DNA from: Proteiniphilum sp.
Lineage (GTDB): Bacteria > Bacteroidota > Bacteroidia > Bacteroidales > Dysgonomonadaceae
DNA length: 64,000 nucleotides
Reading direction: 5' to 3'
Assembly (NCBI GenBank): GCA_018433945.1
Contig: JAHDQF010000015.1
Coordinates: 34,484 to 98,483 of the forward strand
Part shown: positions 19,205 through 28,800 of the stretch, in pieces
Numbering within the stretch: the stretch's first letter is position 1
Layout of the letters: each line of letters begins with the position of its first letter
Program-made: the position numbers and the translations under genes
The notes under the pieces: model-generated
What the model saw: the letters and a program-made list of their open reading frames with translations, nothing else
Told to the model about the DNA's origin: nothing
Database searches by the model: none

Positions 19205-19513
19205 TTACAACGCAGGGCGTAATTCAACAGATAATCCCATTGCAGAGACAATTTTGTAAAAAGTACCAATTGAGGGAACAATTATCCCACGCTCTACACG
19301 TGATATATATCCTTTATCTACTCCCACCCTTTCGGCTAACTGTGCTTGAGTGAGACCGGCATTCTTGCGGGCATCCAACAGAATTTGAGCATTGTAATCT
19401 TCCCATGCCTCTTGTTCCGCCTTATTTCTTTCAATTGATCCTATTTTTCCAAACTCACGTTCCAGTTCAGCACTCACATCATATAGTTCCATATTTTTCT
19501 TTTTTATATTCAT
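19205..19513 (-). CDS. higA: HigA-type antitoxin, XRE helix-turn-helix
   Basis: A 102-residue DNA-binding antitoxin. A Cro/C1-type helix-turn-helix spans about 45-98 (LLDARKNAGLTQAQLAERVG, then DKGYISRVERG), preceded by an acidic helical region that probably contacts the toxin. The gene follows the toxin and overlaps its 3' end, the order of HigBA modules. An ATG at residue 8 (19492) is an alternative start with a shorter overlap. As known for the family, it should bind its own promoter and repress with the toxin as co-repressor. The specific name is by analogy. Confidence 0.8.
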   Translation of the reverse strand: MNIKKKNMELYDVSAELEREFGKIGSIERNKAEQEAWEDYNAQILLDARKNAGLTQAQLAERVGVDKGYISRVERGIIVPSIGTFYKIVSAMGLSVELRPAL

Positions 19514-19817
19514 TCTTTAATCTTATTGCTTTTTCTATTTCATTTTGCGGAGTTATTTTTGTTTTCTTTTTAAAACCATTAAATAAGACAATTATATCTT
19601 TTCCGTCGTAAATGAAGAAAATTCTAAATTCATTATTACTGAAATTTACCCTGAATTCAAAAACAGAATCACGGATATATTTTATATAGTGATGCGGAAT
19701 CTTGTCCTCCCGGCTGAATAACAACAAAGCCTTCCTTATTTTATTACGCTCTTTATCACTCAACGTTTTCATGAACGTCTCATAATGCTTTCCGTATGCC
19801 AGAATTTTTCGCTCCAT
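19479..19817 (-). CDS. higB: HigB/RelE-like toxin (Gp49 family)
   Basis: A 112-residue protein of the phage-derived Gp49/HigB family, RelE-fold mRNA interferases that cut translated mRNA on the ribosome. Diagnostic parts are the N-terminal helix pair (TLSDKERNKIRKALLLF), the central strand block YIRDSVFEFRVNFSNNEFRIFFIY and the basic end LFNGFKKKTKITPQNEIEKA. The ATG at 19817 is preferred over a TTG at 19832 that lies inside the promoter. It overlaps the antitoxin gene by up to 35 bases. It is flanked by two copies of one terminator hairpin. Confidence 0.82.
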   Translation of the reverse strand: MERKILAYGKHYETFMKTLSDKERNKIRKALLLFSREDKIPHHYIKYIRDSVFEFRVNFSNNEFRIFFIYDGKDIIVLFNGFKKKTKITPQNEIEKAIRLKNEYKKEKYGTI

Positions 19818-19820
19818 TTG

Positions 19821-19851
19821 CAAATATATCAAAAGTTATAATATCATACAA
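19821..19851 (-). promoter_or_regulatory. higBA promoter, predicted leaderless
   Basis: On the minus strand TTG (19851-19849), 20 bases, then TATATTTG (19828-19821), a full consensus match. The toxin ATG at 19817 lies four bases after the box, which is where transcription would start, so the higB mRNA is predicted to begin at its start codon. Confidence 0.6.
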
Positions 19852-19861
19852 CTTTTTCAGC

Positions 19862-19893
19862 AAAAAAACCGCTCTCAGTTGAGAGCGGTCTTT
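19862..19893. terminator. Terminator hairpin upstream of the HigBA module (copy 2)
   Basis: CCGCTCTCAGTTGAGAGCGG (19869-19888), preceded by seven A and followed by TCTTTT, so it can act on both strands. On the minus strand it would end transcription of the barrel-protein gene at 19988. It is almost identical to the hairpin at 19158-19177. Confidence 0.75.
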
Positions 19894-19987
19894 TGGGCAT
19901 TTAAAAATGTTGTTCACAAAGCCGGTTACAGTCTCATTATCAGACCAAAGTCTTTTTCATTTCTTTTTTACGAACATCCTGTTTTTC

Positions 19988-20461
19988 TCATTGCGGGAAG
20001 GTGTAGCGTAAACTGAGTGCAAAGCCGCTGAACCAGTAATCGTTGTAATCATTTGTGAAGTTGAACGATGGTTTCCAGTCAAGCGAAGCGGTGAAAGGTG
20101 CCTGTGGGAAGATATATTCAATGCCCGCAATCAGGTCTGCACCTATCAGAAAAGCGTTGTCGTATTCATCCTTGTTATGATGTATCCCTCCAATGTGAGC
20201 GCCGAGTCCCAAGTACCAGTCCAGATTGGGTGCACCCGGTACCGGTTGCTGGTATTCATACAGACCGGCCAACTGGAAATAACGGGGTGATGCTGATAAT
20301 ATAAATTCTGCGGCGTTTGCCGGTGCGAAGAAGTGCTTCAGTGTCAATCCACTGTCATATCCCAGTCTTACACCAAATGCGGTGTTGTAGTTCTGTGCCT
20401 GTAGTGTAGTCGTCAATGCAGTAATCAGGAATCCTGCAAACAATAGTTTTTTTAGTTTCAT
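19988..20461 (-). CDS. Small outer-membrane beta-barrel protein
   Basis: A 157-residue exported protein: signal peptide MKLKKLLFAGFLITALTTTL with cleavage after QA, then about eight amphipathic strands (FGVRLGYDSGLTLKHFF near the start, FALSLRYTFPQ at the end) with the aromatic-rich C-terminal strand expected of an outer-membrane barrel of the OmpA/OmpX size class. No plug or peptidoglycan-binding domain is present. It stands alone between the HigBA module and tdk. Function unknown. The 213 bases between it and tdk hold nothing I recognise. Confidence 0.65.
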   Translation of the reverse strand: MKLKKLLFAGFLITALTTTLQAQNYNTAFGVRLGYDSGLTLKHFFAPANAAEFILSASPRYFQLAGLYEYQQPVPGAPNLDWYLGLGAHIGGIHHNKDEYDNAFLIGADLIAGIEYIFPQAPFTASLDWKPSFNFTNDYNDYWFSGFALSLRYTFPQ

Positions 20462-20674
20462 AAATTATAGTTTTAAGTGAATACTCGTTTTTATTGTAGT
20501 TCTTACATGAATACTTGTTTTATTTCAGTTAAAGATCTTTCTGGCTCTGTGTATGAAGTAAACAAACGAGCGGCAGATTTGTTTTGAAAGAGGAGAGAAA
20601 TGTCTTGTTTACAGTTAGAAGAGGGGAGACGAGTATTGATTTATTAAAGAGAAAAACAGGATAACCCCGGTAGT

Positions 20675-21253
20675 TTACTTCGCTTGTACTCTCTGGTAAC
20701 ATTTTCGGCAGAGTGGCTGATATTCTTCGGTTTCTCCCAGCATGATCTGTTTATCATTTTTTACCAGCCGGTGTGAATAGCTGGCCAGATTGCCACATTC
20801 CACACAGATGGCGTGTACTTTTGTAACATCATCGGCAATGGCGCAGAGCGCGGGTATCGGGCCAAAGGGAATACGTTTGAAATCCATATCGAGTCCGGCC
20901 ACGATTACGCGCACACCCTGATCGGCCAGTTGCTGGCAGACCTCCACGAGACCGTTGTCAAAAAACTGAGCCTCATCGATACCCACCACCTCCACGCCGG
21001 AGGAGAGGAGCAGGATGTTACCGGAATGTTCCACGGGGGTGGAGAGGATGGTGTTACGATCATGCGACACCACTTCCTCCAGCGAATAGCGTGTGTCGAT
21101 GGATGGTTTGAAGATTTCTACGGTTTGTCTGGCTATTTTAGCACGGCGCAGGCGGCGCAGCAGCTCTTCCGTTTTGCCGGAGAACATGGATCCGCAGATC
21201 ACCTCGATGCGGCCGGTGCGCAGGGTTTCATTGTGGTTTGTTTCGTTGTACAT
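20675..21253 (-). CDS. tdk: Thymidine kinase, type II
   Basis: Phosphorylates thymidine to dTMP with ATP in the cytoplasm (pyrimidine salvage). The 192 residues carry the P-loop [18 protein letters not shown] (about 21-38), DEAQFF with the catalytic Glu (about 93-98), the lid/substrate segment, and two zinc-binding pairs CVEC and CRKC near the C-terminus, the structural zinc of type II kinases. It lies 65 bases behind mutS on the same strand and may share its transcript. Confidence 0.95.
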   Translation of the reverse strand: MYNETNHNETLRTGRIEVICGSMFSGKTEELLRRLRRAKIARQTVEIFKPSIDTRYSLEEVVSHDRNTILSTPVEHSGNILLLSSGVEVVGIDEAQFFDNGLVEVCQQLADQGVRVIVAGLDMDFKRIPFGPIPALCAIADDVTKVHAICVECGNLASYSHRLVKNDKQIMLGETEEYQPLCRKCYQRVQAK

Positions 21254-21318
21254 GCCTGAGGGATAGGGTGCTCCCTGACCTGCTGAAAGCTTTTACTTTC
21301 AATCTTCCCGGGAGGCAA

Positions 21319-23934
21319 TTATTTTCCTTTTATAATTTTCTTGATCTCGTTCAGTTTGTTGAGTGCCTCAATGGGTGTCAGGTTATTCACATCGAGATGG
21401 ATGATCTCGTCGCGAATCTGGCTGAGGAGCGGATCATCGAGTTGAAAAAAGCTCAGCTGATAGCCCTCCCTTTTTTCGATGAAATATTTGATGGGCTTTT
21501 TGATGCCATCTTTCCGGTTGGCCGACTCCATGGCGGCGAGGATGGCGTCGGCGCGTTTGGTGATGCTCTGGGGCATCCCGGCCATGCGGGCCACGTGAAT
21601 CCCGAAGCTGTGTTCGCTTCCTCCCGGCACCAGTTTGCGCAGGAAGATCACCCTGTTGTCGATCTCTTTCACCGCCACGTTGTAGTTTTTGATTCGTTTG
21701 AACGATTTCTCCATCTCGTTCAGTTCGTGGTAGTGGGTGGCGAAGAGCGTTTTGGCCCGTGCCCGAGGGTGCTCGTGGATATACTCCACGATCGCCCAGG
21801 CGATGGAGATGCCATCGTAGGTGCTGGTACCCCGTCCCAGTTCATCAAAAAGGACCAGACTTCTGTCCGACAGGTTATTGAGGATGTTGGCCGCTTCGTT
21901 CATCTCCACCATGAAGGTGGATTCGCCCAGTGAGATGTTGTCGGAGGCGCCCACGCGGGTGAAGATCTTATCTACCAGTCCGATTTTTGCCGCATCTGCC
22001 GGTACGAAGCAGCCTATCTGCGCCATGAGCGTGATCAATGCTGTCTGGCGCAGCAGTGCCGACTTTCCAGCCATGTTGGGGCCGGTGATGATCATGATCT
22101 GTTGCGTGTCATTATCCAGATACACATCGTTCGCAATAAAAGGCTGATCGGGAGGCAGCTGCCGTTCGATGACCGGATGGCGACCGTTCCTGATGTCGAT
22201 GACATCGGAATGGTTGATTTCGGGACGGATGTAGTTGTTTTGCCGGGCCACATTGGCAAATGACAGCAGGCAGTCGGCGCGGGCAATAAGAGAGGCATTG
22301 ACCTGAATGACGGGGATGTACGTCAGCAGGCTCTCCACGAGTGCGTTATAGATCTGGGTTTCAAGTGTGATGATTTTCTCTTCTGCACCCAGTATTTTCT
22401 CTTCGTACTCTTTCAGCTCCATGGTGATGTACCGTTCGGCGCTCACCAGGGTCTGCTTCCGTGTCCATTCCGGCGGCACCTTCTCCTTATGGGTATTGCG
22501 TACCTCAATATAATAGCCAAACACATTGTTGTAGGCCACTTTCAGCGAGGGAATGCCCGTTTTTTCACTTTCGCGCTGCTGGATCTGCATCAGATAATCT
22601 TTGCCCGAGTAGGCGATATTGCGCAGGTCGTCCAACTCCTGGTTCACATTTTCCCGGATGTATCCGCCTTTATTCATCAGGGCAGGCGGCTCGGGGATGA
22701 TCTCCTTCTCTATGCGGTCGCTGATCTCGGGGCAGGGATTCAGTTTCTCTCCCATCTCCCGCAGGCTGTTATTTTCTGATGCGAGGAATGCTTCCCGGAT
22801 GGGTTCTATGGCTGTGAGCGCCACCTTCAGTTGTACCACCTCGCGTGGGGTAATCCTGCCGACGGCTGCTTTTGAGATAATCCTTTCCAGGTCGCCGATC
22901 AGGGAAAGTTGCTGTTCGAGCAGTCTTTTCAGGTCCGGCTCACGGAAGAAATCCTCCACCACATTCAGCCGCTCCTCGATTGGTTTGCCTTCTTTCAGCG
23001 GGAAGACGATCCACCGTCGCAGGAGGCGCGACCCCATGGGTGAGATTGTCTTATCCAGGATATCGAGCAGTGTTCTGCCGCCCTCGTTCATGGTGGCAAT
23101 AAGCTCCAGGCTGCGTACCGTGAACTTATCGAGCCGCATGAAACGTTCTTCTTCAATGCGTGCCAGCGAGACGATATGGGCTATCTGTTGATGCTGTGTG
23201 ATATCGAGGTAATGCAGCACCGCTCCCGAGGCGATGATTCCCAGCGGCATGTTTTCCACCCCGAATCCTTTCAGGCTTGCGGTCTGGAAGTGAGCGAGGA
23301 GCCTGTCGCGTGCAGCGTCTCCGGTAAAGATCCAGTCCTCCAGCTCCGACAGGAGCCAGTTACTGCCGAAAGCCTCTTCCAGCTTTTTCTTGTTGCCGCG
23401 CTCAATCAACAACTCTTTCGGAGAGAAGTTGGCAAGGAGCTTATCGATATCATCCCTGTCACCCTCAGCCGTGAGAAATTCCCCGGTAGAGATATCGAGA
23501 AAAGCGATGCCGTACTGATTGTTTTTGGCAATGTGCAAGGCACAGAGAAAATTGTTTTCCTTGTGGTTGAGCACCGTGTCGTTGAATGAAACGCCGGGCG
23601 TAACCAGCTCGGTAATGCCTCGTTTTACCAGTTTTTTGGTCAATTTCGGGTCTTCCAGCTGGTCGCAGATAGCCACTCGTTTGCCGGCGCGCACCAGCTT
23701 TGGCAGGTAGGTATCGAGTGCGTGATGGGGAAATCCGGCCAGCTCCACGAACTGAGCCGCGCCGTTGGCTCTTCGTGTGAGGGTGATCCCCAAAATTTCG
23801 GATGCCTCAACTGCATCATCCGAAAATGTCTCATAAAAATCACCCACGCGAAACAATAAGATGGCATCGGGATGTTTCTTCTTTATCTCGATGTATTGCA
23901 TCATCATTGGCGTCTCTGCGATCTTTTTTCCCAC
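21319..23934 (-). CDS. mutS: DNA mismatch repair protein MutS
   Basis: Recognises mismatches and starts repair. The 871 residues show the N-terminal mismatch-binding domain (about 10-125) with the Phe-x-Glu wedge in GDFYETF, the connector, core and clamp domains, and the C-terminal ABC-type ATPase with Walker [10 protein letters not shown] (about 617-625), [13 protein letters not shown] and ATHYHEL. The start is GTG at 23934, supported by an AGGAG nine bases upstream (GAGGAGAAACCCCC then GTG). Met10 would be the first ATG. The length is normal for MutS1. Confidence 0.95.
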   Translation of the reverse strand: MGKKIAETPMMMQYIEIKKKHPDAILLFRVGDFYETFSDDAVEASEILGITLTRRANGAAQFVELAGFPHHALDTYLPKLVRAGKRVAICDQLEDPKLTKKLVKRGITELVTPGVSFNDTVLNHKENNFLCALHIAKNNQYGIAFLDISTGEFLTAEGDRDDIDKLLANFSPKELLIERGNKKKLEEAFGSNWLLSELEDWIFTGDAARDRLLAHFQTASLKGFGVENMPLGIIASGAVLHYLDITQHQQIAHIVSLARIEEERFMRLDKFTVRSLELIATMNEGGRTLLDILDKTISPMGSRLLRRWIVFPLKEGKPIEERLNVVEDFFREPDLKRLLEQQLSLIGDLERIISKAAVGRITPREVVQLKVALTAIEPIREAFLASENNSLREMGEKLNPCPEISDRIEKEIIPEPPALMNKGGYIRENVNQELDDLRNIAYSGKDYLMQIQQRESEKTGIPSLKVAYNNVFGYYIEVRNTHKEKVPPEWTRKQTLVSAERYITMELKEYEEKILGAEEKIITLETQIYNALVESLLTYIPVIQVNASLIARADCLLSFANVARQNNYIRPEINHSDVIDIRNGRHPVIERQLPPDQPFIANDVYLDNDTQQIMIITGPNMAGKSALLRQTALITLMAQIGCFVPADAAKIGLVDKIFTRVGASDNISLGESTFMVEMNEAANILNNLSDRSLVLFDELGRGTSTYDGISIAWAIVEYIHEHPRARAKTLFATHYHELNEMEKSFKRIKNYNVAVKEIDNRVIFLRKLVPGGSEHSFGIHVARMAGMPQSITKRADAILAAMESANRKDGIKKPIKYFIEKREGYQLSFFQLDDPLLSQIRDEIIHLDVNNLTPIEALNKLNEIKKIIKGK

Positions 23935-23965
23935 GGGGGTTTCTCCTCTGTTGTTTTTAAAAAAG

Positions 23966-23973
23966 CGAAATTA
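23966..23973 (-). promoter_or_regulatory. Putative mutS -7 box (TAATTTCG)
   Basis: On the minus strand TAATTTCG, with a TTG 18 bases upstream of it, resembles the Bacteroidota promoter. It lies about 30 bases before the GTG start of mutS. Confidence 0.4.
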
Positions 23974-24118
23974 CAAAAAAAACAGGAGTATCAAAAAGTG
24001 TTTTCAATCCGTGGTATTTCCGGGGAGTTAAACTATCTGACGTATCCATGCAAAATTAAAAAACGATTCCCGTATTTGACAGATAAAATGATAGAAAGAT
24101 TAAAGATGCGGCACCTCC

Positions 24119-24757
24119 TCAAAAAGGCATATCTAAAAATTTAGTCGTGTCATTTTTTATCATTTCATCAATTCTTTGGCTGACTTTGTTCCAATTATAA
24201 TCCCCAATTATTAAATCAATTGGTTCATGCATAATATCAGCATGATAGGTGAGACCACGTAAGGCTCTCATTGCATTAGTATTTGGGTATTTTTTCTGAT
24301 AGGATTCCAGCATTTCGTTTAAGCTCATTTTTGTAGAGAGGCAAACAATATCTACAAAATCTTTTAATCTTGTTCCATTGTCTGCAATTGCATTTAACTT
24401 CATGGCCGCAATATCTTCCAGGCTATAGAGTCTTAATTTCTCTATGGTATGAATGGTTTTTACATTCTCGTATTTATGTGTTATGAAGTCAATTTTGATA
24501 TCATTGATGAATCCTTTCAGCGTATTATTATCTTGAAAATCTTCTTGAAAATTATATTTCTCCTTTAAATATAGTGATAATGCTGAAGCAGAGAAACTAT
24601 CCTTCCTGAATAAATCTAAATCAATACTTTTTCTATGACCTAGATACAAGGATAAAGCCGTTCCGCCTACAAGACTGAATTCACTGAGATTGGGATCAGC
24701 CATTAATTTTTTTAAGAGCTTAAGTGTTTCTCTCGTAACTGTTTTCGTGTGTAACAT
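24119..24757 (-). CDS. AbiEii/AbiGii-type nucleotidyltransferase toxin
   Basis: A 212-residue protein of the AbiEii family (PF08843), the nucleotidyltransferase half of AbiE-type toxin-antitoxin and phage-abortive systems. The signature is SLVGGTALSLYLGHRKSIDL followed by DLF near residues 28-50: a GG-T motif followed by the metal-binding D-x-D. A later block, LYSLEDIAAMKLNAIADNGT, is also typical. It overlaps the preceding gene by 46 bases. That partner is not an AbiEi antitoxin with a winged helix but a short uncharacterised protein. Known family members transfer nucleotides to tRNA or other targets; the target here is unknown. Confidence 0.8.
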   Translation of the reverse strand: MLHTKTVTRETLKLLKKLMADPNLSEFSLVGGTALSLYLGHRKSIDLDLFRKDSFSASALSLYLKEKYNFQEDFQDNNTLKGFINDIKIDFITHKYENVKTIHTIEKLRLYSLEDIAAMKLNAIADNGTRLKDFVDIVCLSTKMSLNEMLESYQKKYPNTNAMRALRGLTYHADIMHEPIDLIIGDYNWNKVSQRIDEMIKNDTTKFLDMPF

Positions 24758-25032
24758 GACAGTTCTTCTTTTTTTAATCCAAAAATTTTACAAACAAAAT
24801 CAATGTCTTTATCGGTTAAAAAAGGAACTTCTCTGATTATTTGCTTAAAATTTTCCAATCCACCGTATAATCTTATCGCGGCGTAAAAATCATTCATCCA
24901 TCCCCTCTCAATAATGCGTGTTACGACAATATATTTCATTTTGAACCAATCAATTTTTGACGGATCATATTCCCACAAAAGTCTTTTGGATATTGATAAA
25001 TCTTTCGACTTTTCTTCCCAATTATTAAACAT
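24712..25032 (-). CDS. DUF6922-like protein, presumed antitoxin partner of the AbiEii-type toxin
   Basis: A 106-residue protein. Its first half (ISKRLLWEYDPSKIDW, then IIERGWMNDFYAAIRLYGG) resembles the short Bacteroidota family annotated DUF6922, often found before AbiEii genes. The second half is a helical segment with possible DNA-binding character (FLTDKDIDFVCKIFGLKKEE). It is the first gene of the pair and overlaps the toxin gene by 46 bases. A strong promoter lies upstream. The antitoxin role is inferred from context and no biochemical role is known to me. Confidence 0.6.
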   Translation of the reverse strand: MFNNWEEKSKDLSISKRLLWEYDPSKIDWFKMKYIVVTRIIERGWMNDFYAAIRLYGGLENFKQIIREVPFLTDKDIDFVCKIFGLKKEELSCYTRKQLREKHLSS

Positions 25033-25119
25033 AATACCTGATTTGATTAAGTATGAAAGTGGTGTTCCTTCAGCTGTGCTATCTTCTTATGGCAATTTTT
25101 TTTGACGCATATTCAATAA

Positions 25120-25150
25120 CAAATATAACGTTTTTCCAGTTCATAAACAA
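25120..25150 (-). promoter_or_regulatory. Promoter of the AbiEii-type module
   Basis: On the minus strand TTG (25150-25148), a 20-base spacer and TATATTTG (25127-25120), a full match to the Bacteroidota consensus. It is about 87 bases before the ATG at 25032. The box and spacing are the same as in the higBA promoter. Confidence 0.6.
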
Positions 25151-25165
25151 GAGTTTTACTATAGA

Positions 25166-25224
25166 TTTTTTTTTTCAACTCTTTGACTCCGAGGATCCTT
25201 TTTGTATGGTGTCTGTCGTAACGA
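25166..25224 (-). repeat. Diverged copy A of a short coding-like repeat
   Basis: Read on the minus strand it encodes RYDRHHTKRILGVKELKKK. A related segment at 37650-37709 encodes RYDIHRIKKRASEGVKELKK. The two differ largely at synonymous positions (CGT/CGC, GTC/GTG, TTG/CTG), so both seem to descend from one protein-coding sequence. I do not recognise the protein. Confidence 0.4.
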
Positions 25225-25227
25225 TGT

Positions 25228-25416
25228 CTATAGCTGAAACCCTCTTTCAAAGAGGTCTCCCGGCCGGATATCGCAATGCAGGGGGTCGTTATCGTATATC
25301 GATTCATCGCCCGTAGAGCGTGCTTTCATCACTTCACCATGGAGGTGCAGCACATGGCTGCTTCCGGCCTGTTCATGCAGGTTGTCAATGTTTTGGGTGA
25401 TGATGTGCACCTCTAT
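25228..25416 (-). pseudogene. Internal fragment of a Sir2-family NAD-dependent deacylase
   Basis: About 62 codons matching the centre of bacterial sirtuins (CobB): EVHIITQNIDNLHEQAGSSH with the NAD-binding QN-D motif and the catalytic His in HLHGEV, then KARST and a degenerate zinc-module region ending GDLFERGFQL. An in-frame TGA (25417-25419) closes it upstream and a TAG at 25228-25230 ends it. The Rossmann N-terminus and the RPHIVWFGE part that should follow are missing. It is a relic, not a working gene. Confidence 0.75.
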
Positions 25417-25424
25417 TCATAACA

Positions 25425-25698
25425 CCCTAAATAGATCAATAATAATGGTCTATATACATCATTTCAAATGAAATATTTTGCCGAATCATCATGTTTTTCT
25501 AATTTCCCATTTGTTTGACAATTTCACATTGATATTCTCGATTTGATGTTAAAGATGAAATAAAATTTTATTTTTGCTTGCAAATTGATTTTGTAAAAAT
25601 ATATCTTTGTGAATTCATCAGTGATTAGAAAGTTTCCGTTGTAAGGTTTCACCTCGATGATGTAAGTTTGTTTTGCTAAATATAAAATACTGCGACAT
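25425..25698. other. AT-rich stretch without a recognised gene
   Basis: Between the sirtuin fragment and the transposase-like remnant. It is visibly AT-rich, lacks open frames of note, and shows no hairpin or promoter I would defend. Together with its neighbours it makes about 840 bases without an intact gene between the AbiEii-type module and susC. Confidence 0.5.
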
Positions 25699-25830
25699 GT
25701 GGAGGAGGATGCAACAAAGGATTTAGTCGGTTAGCCGGTATTCAAGCAAGTTGTGAAAATTCTTCCGAGAGAGCAGTTCAACCTTTTGGTGGGGCGATGC
25801 GGCAACGATCGCTATGAAAAGTCATTTTTT
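25699..25830 (+). pseudogene. Possible N-terminal remnant of an IS4-type transposase
   Basis: The frame reads VEEDATKDLVG, a TAG, then PVFKQVVKILPREQFNLLVG and RCGNDRYEKSF. This resembles the start of Bacteroidota IS4-family transposases (GQPVFxQ...LPR...DRYYKSF), and the TAG stands where Gln is usual. Nothing recognisable of the transposase follows. The susC promoter region begins inside its end. Short and diverged, so tentative. Confidence 0.35.
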
Positions 25831-25860
25831 CGTGATTCGATAAATAAATTTACACCTTTG
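25829..25860 (+). promoter_or_regulatory. Putative promoter of SusCD pair 1
   Basis: TTCG (25829-25832), 20 bases, then CACCTTTG (25853-25860), one mismatch from TAnnTTTG, ending 14 bases before the susC ATG. Weak but correctly placed. Confidence 0.3.
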
Positions 25861-25874
25861 ATAAATTAAAACGT

Positions 25875-28800
25875 ATGAAAGAGAAGGTATGGCTATGGAT
25901 CGTTTGTCTTTTGACGAGCACCGGGCTTGGTTTAGCCCAAACAATAACTGTCTCGGGAAAAGTGATTTCCGGGGAAGATAACGAACCTGTAATAGGGGCA
26001 ACAGTATTGGTGAAAGGTACTTCGCTGGGAACAGTAACCGACATTGATGGGCGGTTTTCGATCCCAAATGTTCCTGCCACCGCAAAAAGTTTAAGTGTTT
26101 CTTTTGTCGGTATGAAAACAGTTGAGGTGGCAATCAAACCCAATTTAAATATCCTGATGACTTCCGACACCGCCTTGTTGGATGAAGTTATGGTGGTCGC
26201 TTACGGAACGGCGAAGAAGAGTAGTTATACGGGATCGGCCTCTTTGGTACGATCCGAAGCCATCAGAGATCTACCGACAACCAGTTTCCAGAATGCTTTG
26301 CAAGGAAAGGTAGCCGGTTTGCAGATCACTTCCTCATCGGGTCAGGCTGGTTCTGCACCGAGCATCCGCATTCGTGGTAACGGATCAATGAATGCCAGTA
26401 ACGAACCGTTATATGTTATTGACGGTGTTCCTGTTGTTTCAGGAAACATCGGACAATTGAGCGATTATACCATCAATTCTACCAATAACGTGATGAACAC
26501 GTTGAATCCGGAAGATATCGAATCTATCTCTGTATTGAAAGATGCCGCTGCATCTTCATTGTATGGATCGCGTGCTGCTAACGGTGTTATTCTGATTACA
26601 ACCAAAAGAGGGAAAGAGGGGAAACCTGTGGTTAGTTTGAAAGCTTCCATGGGTTTTACCCCCGATTGGGCAACGGATAACTACGAACCGGCAAGTACAC
26701 AGGAACAGGTTAATATGCTTTACATGGTTTTTCATGATTATAATACATCCAATGGAAGAACCGAAGAATACGCAAATACAAATGCGATCAGTCGGTTAAA
26801 TACAAAATTCAACAGGCATGGATATTCATTTAGTACAGAAGGTACCGGGCTTTATGAAAATGTAATCATTTCGGAATATAACAACTCAGGACGAGCAGGA
26901 AAATACTTCGATTGGGAAGATGCCTATTTCCGTACAGCGATGTACCAGACATATGATTTGTCGGTAAGTGGTGGTTCAGCTGCTACCTCCTATTACACGT
27001 CGCTTTCTTATACCAAAGATGAAGGCCGGTTGAAAGTGAATAACTTCGATCGTGTTTCCGGGCGTGTAAACCTTACTCAAAAAGTAGGAGACGTTTTAGA
27101 AACTTCTACAAATGTGAATCTGGCCAGGACCACTAAAGAAGGATATAATGATTCACGCAGTACGGGCTCCAATTACTATATGCAAACCCGTAACCTGTTA
27201 TGGGGACTTTATTGGCCTACCGATTATGCAACTGGTCAGCCCTGGACCTTGCGTTACGGCAGTTATGCATACAACAATTTATATTATGATGAACAGTGGG
27301 AAAATCAGTCGATCAACAACAGGTTGTTCGCTACGGAAACGATCACCCTGCACTTGTTGCCCGGATTCAATGTCCGTTCAATTCTTTCGTATGATAACAA
27401 TACGGTAAAAGATCATATCTATTACAGTGCCAATCACTATAATGGCTCCTCGCAAGGTGGAACGGTAAGTGAAATGCGGACAGTGTATGAAAAAATAGTA
27501 TCTTCTACAACTGCCGACTATTCTCTCTCTGTTCAGGATCATACATTTGGGGCATTGGCTGGTTTTGAAGCTGAAAAAAATACGACTGATTATGTACGTG
27601 CTACCGGTGATAATTTGCCAACAAGTACGTTGCATACAGTTGCGACTGCCGGAACGCAGTCTTCTACCGCCTATGACTGGGGATATTCTATGGTTTCTTT
27701 TCTTTCAAAGTTGGATTATAATTATGCGCAGCGTTACTTCGCTTCGGCCTCGTTCAGGCGAGACGGTTCTTCCCGTTTAAATCCCGAATCGCGTTGGGGT
27801 AACTTCTGGTCGGTTGCCGGTTTGTGGAATCTGAAAAGAGAAGAATTCCTTATAGACAATCCGGTAATCAGCGATCTTCGCATACGTGCTTCCTACGGGG
27901 TAAATGGAACTCTACCCAGTAGTAACTACGGATATATGAGTTTGATGGGATATACAGCCAAATATATGAGTAATCCCGGAGCAACAATTAACACCGTAGG
28001 CAACGATAAACTTTCCTGGGAGACCAGTTATACGTCAAACATTGGCCTTGATTTTGGTTTGTTTGATCAGCGTCTGCGTGGAACAGTCGAATACTTCAAT
28101 CGCGATTCTAAAGATTTGCTACAGGATGTACCCATCTCTGCCATCACCGGATTTAGTTCCGCGTTGAATAACATCGGGCAGATCAATAACAAAGGAGTTG
28201 AAATTGAATTAAATGGAGATATTATCCAGAACCAAAACGGATGGCGTCTCAATGCCGGTATAAACGGAGCATTTATTCAATCAGAAGTAATTAAACTGTA
28301 TAACGGAGCAGATATCATCTGGGTAGATCCAACAGGTGGCGATAGCCGGTCTCAGTTTATTTATCGCGAAGGCGAATCCACGTTGGCTTTCTATGGTTAT
28401 GAGTGGGCAGGTGTGGATAAAACCAACGGGAAGAGTGTTTATTACATAAATAATCCGGAAAACGAAGCGAATAAGGATTTGGATTATAACGGACGTGCTG
28501 CTACGTACGATTTCAGAAAAGCCAGTTATGTTGTATTAGGCGATGCAATGCCAACTGTAAGCGGAGGCTTCAATACCAATGTTTCTTATAAAGGAATTGA
28601 TTTGGGTGTGAATTTTCTTTATAAGATAGGGGGAAAGCTGTATGATGGTGCTTATAAAGATGTCGCTGATGATGGTTACTATTGGGAACGTATCCGTGCG
28701 AAAAGTTATTACGAGAACATGTGGACCGAAAATAATCCCAATGGAACACAACCTAAAATTGACGGGAATGATCTCACGGATGCGATGCAATACAGCTCAC

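Noticed and set aside
20462-20674. Possible gene or RNA between the small barrel gene and tdk
   Set aside because: No frame, hairpin with T-run or promoter match was convincing.
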